Shown in pieces: positions 7,869 to 18,016 of a stretch of DNA of 43,573 bases. This DNA is from Lachnospiraceae bacterium (GTDB lineage: Bacteria > Bacillota > Clostridia > Lachnospirales > Lachnospiraceae), in NCBI GenBank assembly GCA_021201095.1, contig JAJQFO010000061.1, positions 1 to 43,573 of the forward strand. The letters run 5' to 3'. The translations under genes were made by a program, and so were the position numbers. Below the pieces are notes generated by a model. That model saw nothing but the letters and a program-made list of their open reading frames with translations, was not told the DNA's origin and did no database searches. Numbering within the stretch: position 1 is the stretch's first letter; the number at the start of each line of letters is the position of its first letter.

Positions 7869-10826
7869 CTAATTCGCCGGTTTCCGTTCTTGAAAGCTTT
7901 GCAGATTGCCCATTTTTCTTACCTCGTCCAGCCACTCATAAACCTTAGTTCTTTTGTATTTAGGATTGCCATCCGCTCCTTTCTCCTGTTCAAGAGCGCA
8001 TGCCATTAAGGCATATTCATTTTCAATTGATGTGCTGAAATCTCCTTTATCGTCCGTGTTGATGGAAACAGACAACTGTGGACATTCTTCCTGCAATTTC
8101 TGGTCTTCTTCCAGGTGATTGTTATACCACCGTACAATCGGATGCTCCTGATAGGAACCCAGCCCCGCTATCATATAATTTGATGAAGGGTTGCATTCTA
8201 TTGAAATCCCTTTTTTCGCAATCTTTTGCTGCATGATTTTCTGCAAATATTCTGCACCCTCTACCCAGCATTCCGGCAGATGAATCTCTTTACGCACCTT
8301 TCCTTTTTCATAAACCATCGGCGCATAATGGTAAGCCCAATATAAATGTGTCACTTCTTGTATCTTACGTTTTCCTTCCATCCGCGGATATAGATCATTG
8401 ATCTCATAACCGTCAAAAGACTTTTTTCCCCAATAAGAAAATTGTATGGCGGATGGTTCTAAATAAACACCAGTTTCATAGCACTCCGGGTTGTCACCAC
8501 GAAGCTGCCACGCTTCATAATAGGTCCGAATGTTGTAATTGTCTTTGTATGCCTTTACACAATCCCCATACAGCTCATAAAAATTCGTATTAAACTCTGT
8601 CTCAATAAAGCTTCGCAATTCATCAATATTAACATTTATATGAGATTTTCCCAACTGGTGATACATCCAGGCCAGATTATCCAGATAATCCTGCACAGGT
8701 AAATAAATCAGATTGTGCTTACTGTTATAATAATGCCTGACATCTAGCCCCATTGCCAATGCATGGCCAAGACGGTCGCCACAGCTCAGATTCAAGAATT
8801 TAACAGCTTCATCAATTGCCCTGAGTCCATCCACAATATCCAAAAAATCTTCTCCTACATGGTATGTGGCACGAAGCTGCGGCATTATTTCCTTATCACA
8901 ATACGGCATATTGTCGTCTACGCAATGCTTCTTCAAATAACGAAAAGCCTGTGCAAACACCTCCGGTCTGCAGCCAATTTCACTTGAGCAAGCATCAATT
9001 CCTAATACCCTTTTCCCTTCATTCGGAAACTTCTCCCTTAATTCCACAATGCTTTCCGCCTGTCTCCTGACCTGCTGGCGTTTTCGGTAATTACGGCAAG
9101 TATATGAATCTTTAGCCCTTTTCAACTCAGAATCTTCTGATTTTACAAAATGGTAGACAAAATAATATCGCTTATCATCAATCACATTATCAATCAGCCG
9201 AATATCATCTCTGTCTTCTGTGGCTGAATCACGTGGAACAATCCGTATTTCCAGATTCTTCAGCCATCGGTTTGAAAGCGTATCCTCAATTGCCAGTTTC
9301 AGTATCCGTTGCTTATCATTGGCACTTACCAGAAAAAGCTTCTTCCTTCGATCATAATTCTGGAAATTTTTGAATCCGATTCTTTCATTGGATTGTATCA
9401 TCTCACTTCTCATGGATTCCTTTATAACAATGTACGCGTAAAACCAGTTCAACAGCTTCTGATTTTTTCCAGCGTTATAATATGCGTTTTGATACATACA
9501 ATACAAAAAAAATCTTTCACTCCGCAACTGTTCGCGAGCCCCGGAATCCCCATTGCCATATTCATAGTCCGGCACGCCGGCAAAAATATAGTCTGTTTCC
9601 TTTCCCAGGTTAGCCTTCCACTTCAACGAATTGATGGCTATCTGTAGCTGCTCTTTGTGAAGCAATAGCTCCTGCTCATTCTTGACCCAGCTTTCTACCG
9701 TGTCTTCCGTAAGTTCTTCCCATAAGTACTTATAATAATCCGGACATAGAATATACTGTAGCGCATGCAATGGGATAGGATTTTCAGAAATGAGAATATC
9801 TTCCAGCCATTCCCAGCAGCAATTCCCTTTCCCAGCCAGATTTTCAAACGGTCCGATTCCCTCCATCTCTGACAAAAAACTGCCGATTCGTACTGAAAGA
9901 TTTTTCTGAGAATTCAATGTATCCGAAATCAGCCGTGTCTGATTTTTCTGAAACAACCTGCTCCATTCGTATTTCCTTCCGGCCTGTTTCAGTTCGCGTA
10001 AAACTTCCTCACAATCCGGATCTATCCCCCTTTCCACCAATGCTTTACGATCCCTGGAAGGGAACAGTTCATACTCGCCAAGCTGAATCTGGCAATCACA
10101 GATTTTTGTAAACAAAAAAAGCCGAATCAATGCGGCTTGAAGGTACTGTATTTCCAATGGATTTTCCGTGTATTTCTGATCATACATTCTGTTTACATGC
10201 AATTTATTCTCATTCAGTTCCTGCAGTTGCTGATAAATATCTGGATCGTCCGTATGATTCATCATCTTAATCCAGCTAAGGCAAAAATGAGGTGAGGAGG
10301 CCCACAGATGAGTGTGATTATCCGAAAGTTCCTGCTGCAACAGCTTTTTCAAATAAAAGTTATTATGTCCGATCACAACCGGCCAGGAAAATGATGTTCT
10401 TTTTCTCTTTGTTCTCAGATCATCTGCCGCACAATAAGCCGTTGTCAATGAATCTTCACTTACCTTTACAGTAAGTTCTCTCCAGTCGAGCAAATGACTG
10501 TACCTACACAATACCTCACTGCCGCTCGTAAGCAGAACCTTATCCACAATCAATAATATCAGATCAAAGATATTAAGCGACCGAATATAAAAATCAGATA
10601 TTCCAATGTCTACATCAAAATATTTCTTTTTTGCTTCATCTGTCATATCCAATAGCGCATAATAGAAATTTTTCAATTCATCCTCAGTATATTCTGTCGC
10701 ATACGCACGGGCAATCTTTTGAAACTGTTTTTCCGATACCAGATCATACCGAATATTTTCCTTTAATATATCCCTTGGCGAAATTCTCTTGAGCAACAAT
10801 TCCACCGCCATTTTTATATTTACCAT
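7869..10826 (-). CDS. rdrB: RADAR RdrB-like adenosine deaminase superfamily protein, copy 1
   Basis: A 985-residue protein from ATG 10826. GGGAGA lies 7 nt upstream of this ATG, whereas the ATG five codons earlier has no Shine-Dalgarno. All metal and catalytic motifs of adenosine deaminases are present in order. They are HTH (171-173, in DNHTHL), HVGE (656-659, zinc His plus general-acid Glu), LGHA (His 688), ECNPSSN (877-883, like the E.CP.SN motif) and NTDDKG (TDD, 924-926). The chain is over twice the length of housekeeping Add, with large N-terminal and internal insertions, as in RdrB. RdrB is known to deaminate adenine nucleotides or RNA to inosine during phage infection, working with the RdrA ATPase. 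It starts 47 bp after the rdrA copy 1 stop. Confidence 0.85.
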   Translation of the reverse strand: MVNIKMAVELLLKRISPRDILKENIRYDLVSEKQFQKIARAYATEYTEDELKNFYYALLDMTDEAKKKYFDVDIGISDFYIRSLNIFDLILLIVDKVLLTSGSEVLCRYSHLLDWRELTVKVSEDSLTTAYCAADDLRTKRKRTSFSWPVVIGHNNFYLKKLLQQELSDNHTHLWASSPHFCLSWIKMMNHTDDPDIYQQLQELNENKLHVNRMYDQKYTENPLEIQYLQAALIRLFLFTKICDCQIQLGEYELFPSRDRKALVERGIDPDCEEVLRELKQAGRKYEWSRLFQKNQTRLISDTLNSQKNLSVRIGSFLSEMEGIGPFENLAGKGNCCWEWLEDILISENPIPLHALQYILCPDYYKYLWEELTEDTVESWVKNEQELLLHKEQLQIAINSLKWKANLGKETDYIFAGVPDYEYGNGDSGAREQLRSERFFLYCMYQNAYYNAGKNQKLLNWFYAYIVIKESMRSEMIQSNERIGFKNFQNYDRRKKLFLVSANDKQRILKLAIEDTLSNRWLKNLEIRIVPRDSATEDRDDIRLIDNVIDDKRYYFVYHFVKSEDSELKRAKDSYTCRNYRKRQQVRRQAESIVELREKFPNEGKRVLGIDACSSEIGCRPEVFAQAFRYLKKHCVDDNMPYCDKEIMPQLRATYHVGEDFLDIVDGLRAIDEAVKFLNLSCGDRLGHALAMGLDVRHYYNSKHNLIYLPVQDYLDNLAWMYHQLGKSHINVNIDELRSFIETEFNTNFYELYGDCVKAYKDNYNIRTYYEAWQLRGDNPECYETGVYLEPSAIQFSYWGKKSFDGYEINDLYPRMEGKRKIQEVTHLYWAYHYAPMVYEKGKVRKEIHLPECWVEGAEYLQKIMQQKIAKKGISIECNPSSNYMIAGLGSYQEHPIVRWYNNHLEEDQKLQEECPQLSVSINTDDKGDFSTSIENEYALMACALEQEKGADGNPKYKRTKVYEWLDEVRKMGNLQSFQERKPAN

Positions 10827-10872
10827 ACTCGTTTCTCCCATAGCGAAAGAGGATAAATCTCACCATACACCA

Positions 10873-13350
10873 TCAAAACTCATCATCTGTATGTATTGCT
10901 CCCATCCGCAGAGTGCTCACGCAGGCATCCGCACAATAAGAAACGGTTTCCCCAAACCATTTCCAGTCTTTTTCTGTGAAAGAAATGTCAAACACCATCT
11001 GGACAAACGGACATGCTTTGAAATTATTCGCCAGTTCCATTCCTGAACCATACTCACGATCCTCTTCCATTAACGTTTTTTCAATCTGAGTAAATAATTC
11101 CCGGAGGACATTCCACAATTCTCCTCCTGTGATGCTCCCCCTGCTGTCTACATGCATCCGCGTTTTTACACGCTGCAAGACACTGGAATAAATGTCCGTA
11201 TACTGAAAAGGAAGAGCCATCCCTCCCGATGTCACTGCCCAGGCCTTATAAGAAGATTCTAATATGGACATCTCTGAAATCACTCTTTTTGCATCTTCCG
11301 GCCTGCAATTCCACCCTGCACGCAAAAGGGCGCCAGCCACAGCTTCATGAATCTGATCAAAATAGTTTTCCCAATTATAGGAATTCTTTATAAATGCAAG
11401 AATATTAAAGTTGCAGTTTGCATTCTGAAAACAGAACGCCATCTGACCATTCGCTCCCGTTTCTTTCAGAGAAAGCCTGAGCGGCTCTACCTCCTCATAT
11501 TCTGAGGTAAACTGTTCAAAGCAAAAGCAGAACCATTCCAACTTAGTCAATATCTGGGGATGCGAATAAAATTCATCTCCAATATCTCCTTTTCCTCTTC
11601 GCCACGGAAACTGAATCTGTGCATTCCGAAGGTTTATTTTTTCCATGCATCCCCACAATCTCGGTTGTATATTTTCCGTCACTGCTTTCGAGCGTTCCGA
11701 CTCATTTTTATCAATATCTTCCTTTACCAGCCTTGGTACCAGATCATTCGACCAGCTCCCAGCCCAGCTATAACCCAGCAGCAAGTTCATTTGTTTCTGC
11801 TTCTCTTTCGAATCCTCTAAAAGATAGATTTTCTGCGTTTTACATGTATACAATATTAGTATCGCTTCTGCAAAGTGGAGTTCCTCCTGCCCTTCCGTTC
11901 CAAAATCATTTAAACTATTTAACAGTTCCCCATATCCACGCTGGAACAAAAATGCTGGTTTCCTTGGGTTATATCTCAAAAAGCCGTAGACCTGTGCTGC
12001 CCTCTGCGCCTGATGCTGCTCTGACATTTTATTCAGATATTCAAGTGCCTGATTGGCAAGTTCCTGATCTTCAAACCTGCTTAGCCACACGAACTCCTGA
12101 TAATAATCCTTCCGAAGCTTCATATACGCCACACGCTGTACGAAATCCTCCAGAAACCGGTCGCAATTGCGCCCTAACTTCTCCCGCTGTGAACGAAAAG
12201 ACGGTTTTTCAAGATTCTTATTCAGGAAGCTGAAATAGCCGTTCAGTTCCCTTAAAGAAAGCGGTTCCAGCAAATGTGGAGCAGATGATGTAATATTAAA
12301 AAGCATTCCGGTTCTATCCTTTATCAGGTGAAATAATGACTGCTTTACCGTGTCTCTATTCCGGTCAGCATCATCAAGCACAACACGCCATTGAGCTGAC
12401 ATCCCCGATATATGATCTCTAATATTAGGCATATAAATTCTGCGCTGAATCGGAAGCAGTTTTTCCAGATATTCGCGTGAATAAGTTCGTACATAATCCA
12501 ACTTGTAATCGTCAAACTCTTTATGAATAGACGGGAAGAGATTGTGCCCGGACTTCTGGGTCAGATATTCCATCTGTTCGTATTTGATGGCAACTATCAC
12601 AATCACATTTTTCACGGCGACATAACGATAGATACGTTCCAGATTCTGAAGACCAAGCTGTACATTCATATCAAGATCATCAACGCAAACCACCAGAAAA
12701 CGGTCTATTTTCTCATACCTGTTGCACAAAGCAGCGCCATTCATGACATCCAGATATTTTTTAGCGAGCATCTGAAATTCTTCGGCCAGTTCTACACTGC
12801 ATGCAAATTGCTTCAGTGTAGACAGCGACGGCTGATTCATCGAAAGGTCGCGTTCCTGATTTTTTATCATCTGATGATGTTCATATACCTTATTAAACTG
12901 CTGAAAAAGATCTGAGATTCCATCCATCCGCAGCTGCTTGTCCGGCCCATGATAATCTTTATTGCTCTGCTCTACGTTATTGAGCATTCTCGCCAGAATT
13001 ACATCAAAAACATCTTCCCTGGCGTCCAAAAGGGAAGCATCAACTCTCTCAATCAGATTAAACTGAACCTTGCCATTGTCATTCTCGCGGAATTTAAATT
13101 CTCCTTCCTCCATCGCCTTATAAACAGAAGACATGACTGAAGTTTTCCCACTTCCCCGATTCCCAATCAGGCTGATAACATCCCCATGCTTTTTATCTTT
13201 CTCCGAGACAATACTGCCGATCACGCCCTCGACCTGACTGTATACCTCCGCAAAAATAGACTCGCTGAATTTTTTGTAATCCTCAATTCTCTCCTCCGCA
13301 TCCGACTGGATTCTGACATATCGTTCTGTGCTGTTCTTCTTCTCTCTCAT
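10873..13350 (-). CDS. rdrA: RADAR RdrA-like KAP/AAA-type ATPase, copy 1
   Basis: About 825 residues from ATG 13350. I chose this start because AGGGGGG lies 8 nt upstream. An ATG at 13368 overlaps the previous gene's stop (ATGA) and is the alternative. Walker A is GNRGSGKT at 63-70 and Walker B is VVCVDDLD at about 220-227, both as in KAP-like ATPases. The long helical C-terminal half has no other recognisable enzyme motif. RdrA is the ATPase partner that assembles with RdrB to give the RADAR anti-phage complex. The gene is directly coupled to the TPR gene upstream and followed 47 bp later by rdrB copy 1, giving the fixed order TPR-rdrA-rdrB also seen in module 2. Confidence 0.82.
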   Translation of the reverse strand: MREKKNSTERYVRIQSDAEERIEDYKKFSESIFAEVYSQVEGVIGSIVSEKDKKHGDVISLIGNRGSGKTSVMSSVYKAMEEGEFKFRENDNGKVQFNLIERVDASLLDAREDVFDVILARMLNNVEQSNKDYHGPDKQLRMDGISDLFQQFNKVYEHHQMIKNQERDLSMNQPSLSTLKQFACSVELAEEFQMLAKKYLDVMNGAALCNRYEKIDRFLVVCVDDLDMNVQLGLQNLERIYRYVAVKNVIVIVAIKYEQMEYLTQKSGHNLFPSIHKEFDDYKLDYVRTYSREYLEKLLPIQRRIYMPNIRDHISGMSAQWRVVLDDADRNRDTVKQSLFHLIKDRTGMLFNITSSAPHLLEPLSLRELNGYFSFLNKNLEKPSFRSQREKLGRNCDRFLEDFVQRVAYMKLRKDYYQEFVWLSRFEDQELANQALEYLNKMSEQHQAQRAAQVYGFLRYNPRKPAFLFQRGYGELLNSLNDFGTEGQEELHFAEAILILYTCKTQKIYLLEDSKEKQKQMNLLLGYSWAGSWSNDLVPRLVKEDIDKNESERSKAVTENIQPRLWGCMEKINLRNAQIQFPWRRGKGDIGDEFYSHPQILTKLEWFCFCFEQFTSEYEEVEPLRLSLKETGANGQMAFCFQNANCNFNILAFIKNSYNWENYFDQIHEAVAGALLRAGWNCRPEDAKRVISEMSILESSYKAWAVTSGGMALPFQYTDIYSSVLQRVKTRMHVDSRGSITGGELWNVLRELFTQIEKTLMEEDREYGSGMELANNFKACPFVQMVFDISFTEKDWKWFGETVSYCADACVSTLRMGAIHTDDEF

Positions 13351-13364
13351 CTTGTGTACCCCCC

Positions 13365-14564
13365 TCATTCACGCCTTTTTGCCATGTCAAATAGCCCTCT
13401 CGATTCAAACTCTGTCAACAGCGCATATTTTTCCTCACTTGTCCAATCCTCATCGTTCGGACTACGGAAAAACTCATCAAAAAACCTGTTATTGGCGATA
13501 ACTTTTCCCAGTTTCTGAACCGCGTTTTCCATATATAATGCGAGCTTTGGTTCCTCCCACCAGACCCGGTATATCTCCTCCAGCCTTCTGTAGGATTTTA
13601 TCAGATACTCCAGATGTATCGGCTGATAATTCAGATATTTCGTTTCATTTTGGAAAATTTGATCCATTTTTATAAATTCAGCAGTTGCATCTGTAACATT
13701 TCCTTTTGAAAAATCCAAAAGTGCCACTTTGTATAGGGATCGATAGTTCCAAGGTGCAAGAGAGAATGATTTCTTATAAAACTCTAAAGCTTTCTCCCTG
13801 TCATCCTCCATCTTTTCATAATACCTGCCCAGCCGATAGGAAACATAGGCATCCCAAAAACTATCAAGATTCTTCGCTCTTTCGTAAAAAATCCGGCTGG
13901 TCGAATAATACTGCCAGTAACTGTCCGCAACATTTGCAGTGAGGACATAGCCCTGTCTGCAGTTACTGTTTGTCAGGCCCAATAAGAAAGCCCCATCCAG
14001 AAGTTCGCCAACATTAAAACGCGGCTCCTTTCCAAGTTTCTGGCATAAATTATTCACTTTGTTTTTACAGTTGATAAGAAAATATCGGTACCAGACGTCC
14101 GTCTGTACTGAATGTTTCGTGCATTTTTCCAGAATCGCAATTGCCTTAAAAAAAGCACTCCTGCATCGCTTCAGGCGAGACGGCGATGGATCATAAAAAT
14201 ATCTTTCCAGACAATTCCAATGTACAAGATCTGCTTCCACGTACGCGTCCGCCAGAACATCCAGTGCGCACGGAATCACTTCCTGATCCGCTTTAAAAAC
14301 GGAACGAATTGCTTCATTCAACAAATATTTTTCATTTATTTCCCACCGATCATCCACCTCTATGTCCGACCAGTGCCACTTTTTTCGAATATCCAGGTGC
14401 GTCTCCGGCTCTGTCAAAGACGCGCCCGCATACGTTGTATCCTCAAAAGGCTTCGCTTCGCTTTTTACGACAAAGACGCCGCATAATTTAAAAAATTCCG
14501 CAAAAAACAGATAGTTGGCATTATCAGCCGGATTGATTATAATATTTATATTCTTAAAGCGCAT
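13365..14564 (-). CDS. TPR protein with possible TIR-like N-terminus, candidate third RADAR component, copy 1
   Basis: A 399-residue protein. The N-terminal 60 residues have a Rossmann-like strand-helix-strand pattern (NINIIINPADN, a FFAEFFKLC helix, VFVVKSE). From about residue 125 the protein is helical. It is homologous to the protein at 20834-22198. Compare YRLGRYYEKMEDDREKALEF and APWNYRSLYKVAL here with YRIGKQMEIIQREEEAAKAY and NPLNFRALFKLAA there, and HLEYLIKSYRRL with ELEYVSKCYALL. These are TPR-type repeats. Both copies precede an rdrA gene, and here the stop overlaps an ATG of rdrA. A sensor or adaptor for the RdrA/RdrB machine is my inference. TIR catalytic residues cannot be assigned. 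Confidence 0.65.
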   Translation of the reverse strand: MRFKNINIIINPADNANYLFFAEFFKLCGVFVVKSEAKPFEDTTYAGASLTEPETHLDIRKKWHWSDIEVDDRWEINEKYLLNEAIRSVFKADQEVIPCALDVLADAYVEADLVHWNCLERYFYDPSPSRLKRCRSAFFKAIAILEKCTKHSVQTDVWYRYFLINCKNKVNNLCQKLGKEPRFNVGELLDGAFLLGLTNSNCRQGYVLTANVADSYWQYYSTSRIFYERAKNLDSFWDAYVSYRLGRYYEKMEDDREKALEFYKKSFSLAPWNYRSLYKVALLDFSKGNVTDATAEFIKMDQIFQNETKYLNYQPIHLEYLIKSYRRLEEIYRVWWEEPKLALYMENAVQKLGKVIANNRFFDEFFRSPNDEDWTSEEKYALLTEFESRGLFDMAKRRE

Positions 14565-14691
14565 CTAACGACCCATACCTCTCAAACTGCCTGCTATTAC
14601 TATTCTATGCCGCCGAAGAAAAATAATACATCAGTAACTGTTTTTTTACATTATTGAAGATGTCCACAATATGCAAAAATGCATCTTTTTT

Positions 14692-14732
14692 ATTCAATTT
14701 TACATTTTCTGCGTCAAAATACAAAATTGAAT
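14692..14732. promoter_or_regulatory. Long AT-rich inverted repeat upstream of module 1
   Basis: ATTCAATTTT (14692-14701) pairs with AAAATTGAAT (14723-14732), and ATTTT (14704-14708) pairs with AAAAT (14716-14720), around CTGCGTC. It lies about 130 bp upstream of the 399-residue TPR gene. A near-palindrome ATGCAAAAATGCAT (14671-14684) sits beside it. The right arm includes ATACAAAATTG (14719-14729), a 10/11 match to ATACAAAAATG in the operator-like repeat before the XRE gene. A binding site for that regulator is plausible. An RNA hairpin is the alternative. Confidence 0.5.
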
Positions 14733-14831
14733 CATATTAACACGCCATTACGAGTTTTACAAGATATTTTCAATAATTTTGGAAATTCCCGAAAAATAGA
14801 TCGACACGCAACCGCGCTTTCACAACATAAA

Positions 14832-17800
14832 TTACCAGATATTTCCAAACCCGGTCGGGATCTTCAAAAAAGACTGCATGTTTCCCATTTTACGCACATT
14901 CTGAACCCAATCATATATATCCGACTTCTTATAGATGCAATTTCCATTTGCATCCCGAACGTTCCCAAGCGCACTGACAATCAGTGCATACTCATTTGCA
15001 AGTTCTGTTGAAAAAACACCCTGATTATCTGTATTGATTGAAACATTCAGTTGTGGGCATGCTTCCAGTTTTTCCGGATCATTTGTCAGCCCTTTATTAA
15101 AGAAGCGTATAATTGGATGGTCGTCATACGAATGAACCCGATTAATCATAATATTAGAAGACGGATTTGTCTCAATCCCGATTTCACGATGCGCGATATC
15201 CTTCTGCAATTCTTTCTGCACGATACAGATTGCATCTATCATAAAATCCGGAATCTTTATTTTCTTTGTCTTATCCCCAAGAATTCTGACTCCCTCATTA
15301 TAGTGATAGAAATGATTCATAATAACAGCAGGCAGAATATAGCGGATTTCCTTTTCCTCTGGATAAGAATGATTGATACTGTAATCTTCCCAAAGTGACT
15401 TTATATTTCTTTCACGATTATAATAGCCATCTGCATACAGGCCAGGATCATCTCCCCTCAGCATCCAGGAATAATAATAAGTATCTATATTGACATCGAA
15501 TGGCATCGTGCCGTCTTTTGGAATTTCTCCATACCGCTCATCATTGATACAGGCTTCACGGATTATCTTTTTTATGTATTTCATTTCCAGTGCTTTTCCA
15601 TATATCAGGGAAAAATACAGCTGGAATTCCCGCCGGAGATACTCCAGCAACGGTTCTACTCCTGTTATTCGATATTCAATCAGCTTATGATACAACCACA
15701 CTACATTATCCAGATAATCCTGATAGCGTATATTAACCATGTTTCCCGTTTGACGATACCATTCCCTCGGCTCCATACCCAGCACGGTACAATGTCCCAT
15801 GCGGTCTCCGTAATCCAGATTTAAAAAACGGATGGCTTCATCAATCGCCCTCAGGCCATCCACTATATCCTGGAACACTTCCCCCACATGGTAAGTCATA
15901 CGCAGCTGGGGCAGCTGAGGCTTCTGGCTCAATCCCTGATAACAGGAGTGATTGCGGAGTACCCGATAAGCTGTGGCAAACACTTCCGGTCTGCATCCAT
16001 CCTCATTTGAACAAGTATCGATTCCTCTTACACGCTGGGCCACCTCCGGATTTGATTTGCGTAGCTGGATTAACGCTTCTGCCTGCCTGCGAACCTCGCA
16101 TCTTAAATCATAATGGCGGCAAAACATATGCCCAAAGCCATCATGCTTTTCCAGCGTATCGTCACGTCGTTTTGAAAAATGGAACACATAATAATACGGT
16201 CTCGTCTCATCTATCTGCTCTGTATGAAAAGTTCCCTCTTCTGATGCATCCTCTGCCCAGTCAGGAGGAAAAAATTGAGCAGAATGGGTAGCGTTTGTTA
16301 AATTATTCGCACGTTCGATAGGCTTTATATTCGGAAATCCGATGCTCTGGTCATACTTCTTGATCCATTCTGCATTTTCGGCGCAGGTGTTTCCAGGTTT
16401 AATCCGTATCTCCAGACTCCTGATTACCTGATACCGAAATACTGCTTCTACCGCGATCCTCGCCAGTTCTTCTGCCGAATATTCAGGAGTAAACCATGTC
16501 TTTCTGGCATTATAAGCCCGAAAATTAAGAAAACCTTCCCTGTCGTTACTTTGCAGCAGCTCCATCCGGAAAGCTTCCTTTATCACCAGATATGCATAAA
16601 ACAAGGAATAATGCCGGTCACTCAATCTTTCCAGGCCGCTGTATCGTCTTCGGAACATCTGATACAAAAGCCATCTTTCCCCAATCATCACTGCATCCGC
16701 CTGCTGGTCTTTGTACCAGCTGCCGGCAGCATTCATCGCATAATCTTTATTTTCGCGATTTCCCTCATGAAGAAAGCCATTGATAATCCTCTGCAGGTCG
16801 TTTCTACTGTCAGAAAGTTCCGGAGATTTCAGCAGATATTCCAATTCCTCGTATGTCTGTCGGCTCCATTCTTTTTCATAAAAAGAAATGTCCCCGGATC
16901 TAAAAATCCAGGCACATTCCTCCAAGGGCATTTCACCGTATTCTTCTTCTTTCAAATAATCCAGAATTCTATGAAGCTTAAGTTCCCTGTGATTCCGCTG
17001 AAGATATACAATATCATCTATTTCTTTTTCATAAAATTCCATGCCACTAAAGAAATGCTCCCACTTCCAGCCCTGCCGTCGAAGCGTGTCTTCAAACAAC
17101 CAGTAAAAGCCCGGACAATTCCTTCTGCATTCCCTTTTGAAAGCTTCTGTCGGATATCTTCGCTCATTTTCATGCTCCAGCAGGAAAGCTTCCACCTGCT
17201 CTTTTTCGAAAAGATATCCCAGAAGCCAGTCCCAACAGGCGGTATATTCTCCCAGCCGAATCATTTGATTCGTCAGTTCCGAGAACAAGAACACACGGAT
17301 CAGGGCTGCCTTCAGATGCATCATCTGAAATTTTCGCTCATCCGGTTCGTATTTATGACTGGCATGAACCACCCTCTGTGAACTTTCCATCTTCTGTACC
17401 TGCCGCGATACAGCCGGATCATTCACCTTGTTCATCAGGGTCAGCCATGACAAATCAAAATAATGTGTCGAAGCGAAAAGGTGAAAATGGTTGTCAGAAA
17501 TCCCCTCATCCATAATTTTATTCAACTGGGCGTTATTGTGGCCTGTCACGGTCTTCCATGTATAAGTATTCCTGATCTTGCCATGCTTGTAATCAATATT
17601 CGCATATTTGGCAGCGACAAAAATGCTGCTGTCAACCTTATTCGTCACTTCGCGCCAGACCTGAAGATACTGAAAACGGCATACAGCTTCCTCATGCCTG
17701 TTCACAAGCACAAGTCTCGCGAACAGGTCAACAAGCTCATATAGGTTCAGCGATATCTTTTCCCTGGGTTGAAACTTCCTGCCATCCTCCTCGCCCAATT

Positions 17801-17999
17801 CCATATCTACCCGATCCCTGAGATGCTGGATTCTTCTTCCATTATCAGCCTCATCCGAAGTGGGCTCACTGACAAAATACAATTCTTCTATCAATTGTTC
17901 ACGCAGGCTGTCATACTGCACTTCATCTCTGATAATCGCATCCGGCGATATACAGCGAAACAGCCTGATAATCGTATTGCATAACTCGTCCATAGTCAC
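14832..17999 (-). CDS. rdrB: RADAR RdrB-like adenosine deaminase superfamily protein, copy 2 (TDN variant)
   Basis: 1055 residues from a GTG at 17999. AGGGAG lies 5 nt before this GTG, and an ATG two codons on (17993) is the alternative. Motifs are HFH (171-173), HVGE (704-707), MGHC (His 736), ETNPSSN (943-949) and NTDNQG (990s). The first Asp of the usual TDD (D991, zinc ligand) is kept, but the second is Asn (N992). In characterised adenosine deaminases that second Asp contacts the purine ring. The rest aligns with copy 1, for example the VRRQAE helix, the GCRPEVFA segment and the DIVDGLRAIDEA helix after HVGE. The start is 17 bp from the rdrA copy 2 stop, so the two are an operon. It may have changed substrate preference or be partly impaired. 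Confidence 0.85.
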   Translation of the reverse strand: MTMDELCNTIIRLFRCISPDAIIRDEVQYDSLREQLIEELYFVSEPTSDEADNGRRIQHLRDRVDMELGEEDGRKFQPREKISLNLYELVDLFARLVLVNRHEEAVCRFQYLQVWREVTNKVDSSIFVAAKYANIDYKHGKIRNTYTWKTVTGHNNAQLNKIMDEGISDNHFHLFASTHYFDLSWLTLMNKVNDPAVSRQVQKMESSQRVVHASHKYEPDERKFQMMHLKAALIRVFLFSELTNQMIRLGEYTACWDWLLGYLFEKEQVEAFLLEHENERRYPTEAFKRECRRNCPGFYWLFEDTLRRQGWKWEHFFSGMEFYEKEIDDIVYLQRNHRELKLHRILDYLKEEEYGEMPLEECAWIFRSGDISFYEKEWSRQTYEELEYLLKSPELSDSRNDLQRIINGFLHEGNRENKDYAMNAAGSWYKDQQADAVMIGERWLLYQMFRRRYSGLERLSDRHYSLFYAYLVIKEAFRMELLQSNDREGFLNFRAYNARKTWFTPEYSAEELARIAVEAVFRYQVIRSLEIRIKPGNTCAENAEWIKKYDQSIGFPNIKPIERANNLTNATHSAQFFPPDWAEDASEEGTFHTEQIDETRPYYYVFHFSKRRDDTLEKHDGFGHMFCRHYDLRCEVRRQAEALIQLRKSNPEVAQRVRGIDTCSNEDGCRPEVFATAYRVLRNHSCYQGLSQKPQLPQLRMTYHVGEVFQDIVDGLRAIDEAIRFLNLDYGDRMGHCTVLGMEPREWYRQTGNMVNIRYQDYLDNVVWLYHKLIEYRITGVEPLLEYLRREFQLYFSLIYGKALEMKYIKKIIREACINDERYGEIPKDGTMPFDVNIDTYYYSWMLRGDDPGLYADGYYNRERNIKSLWEDYSINHSYPEEKEIRYILPAVIMNHFYHYNEGVRILGDKTKKIKIPDFMIDAICIVQKELQKDIAHREIGIETNPSSNIMINRVHSYDDHPIIRFFNKGLTNDPEKLEACPQLNVSINTDNQGVFSTELANEYALIVSALGNVRDANGNCIYKKSDIYDWVQNVRKMGNMQSFLKIPTGFGNIW

Positions 18000-18016
18000 C
18001 CCGGCTCCCTGCCTGT

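Noticed and set aside
13365-13368. Using the ATG at 13368 as the rdrA copy 1 start
   Set aside because: The ATG six codons downstream has an ideal AGGGGGG 8 nt upstream, while the first has only a weak AAAGG.
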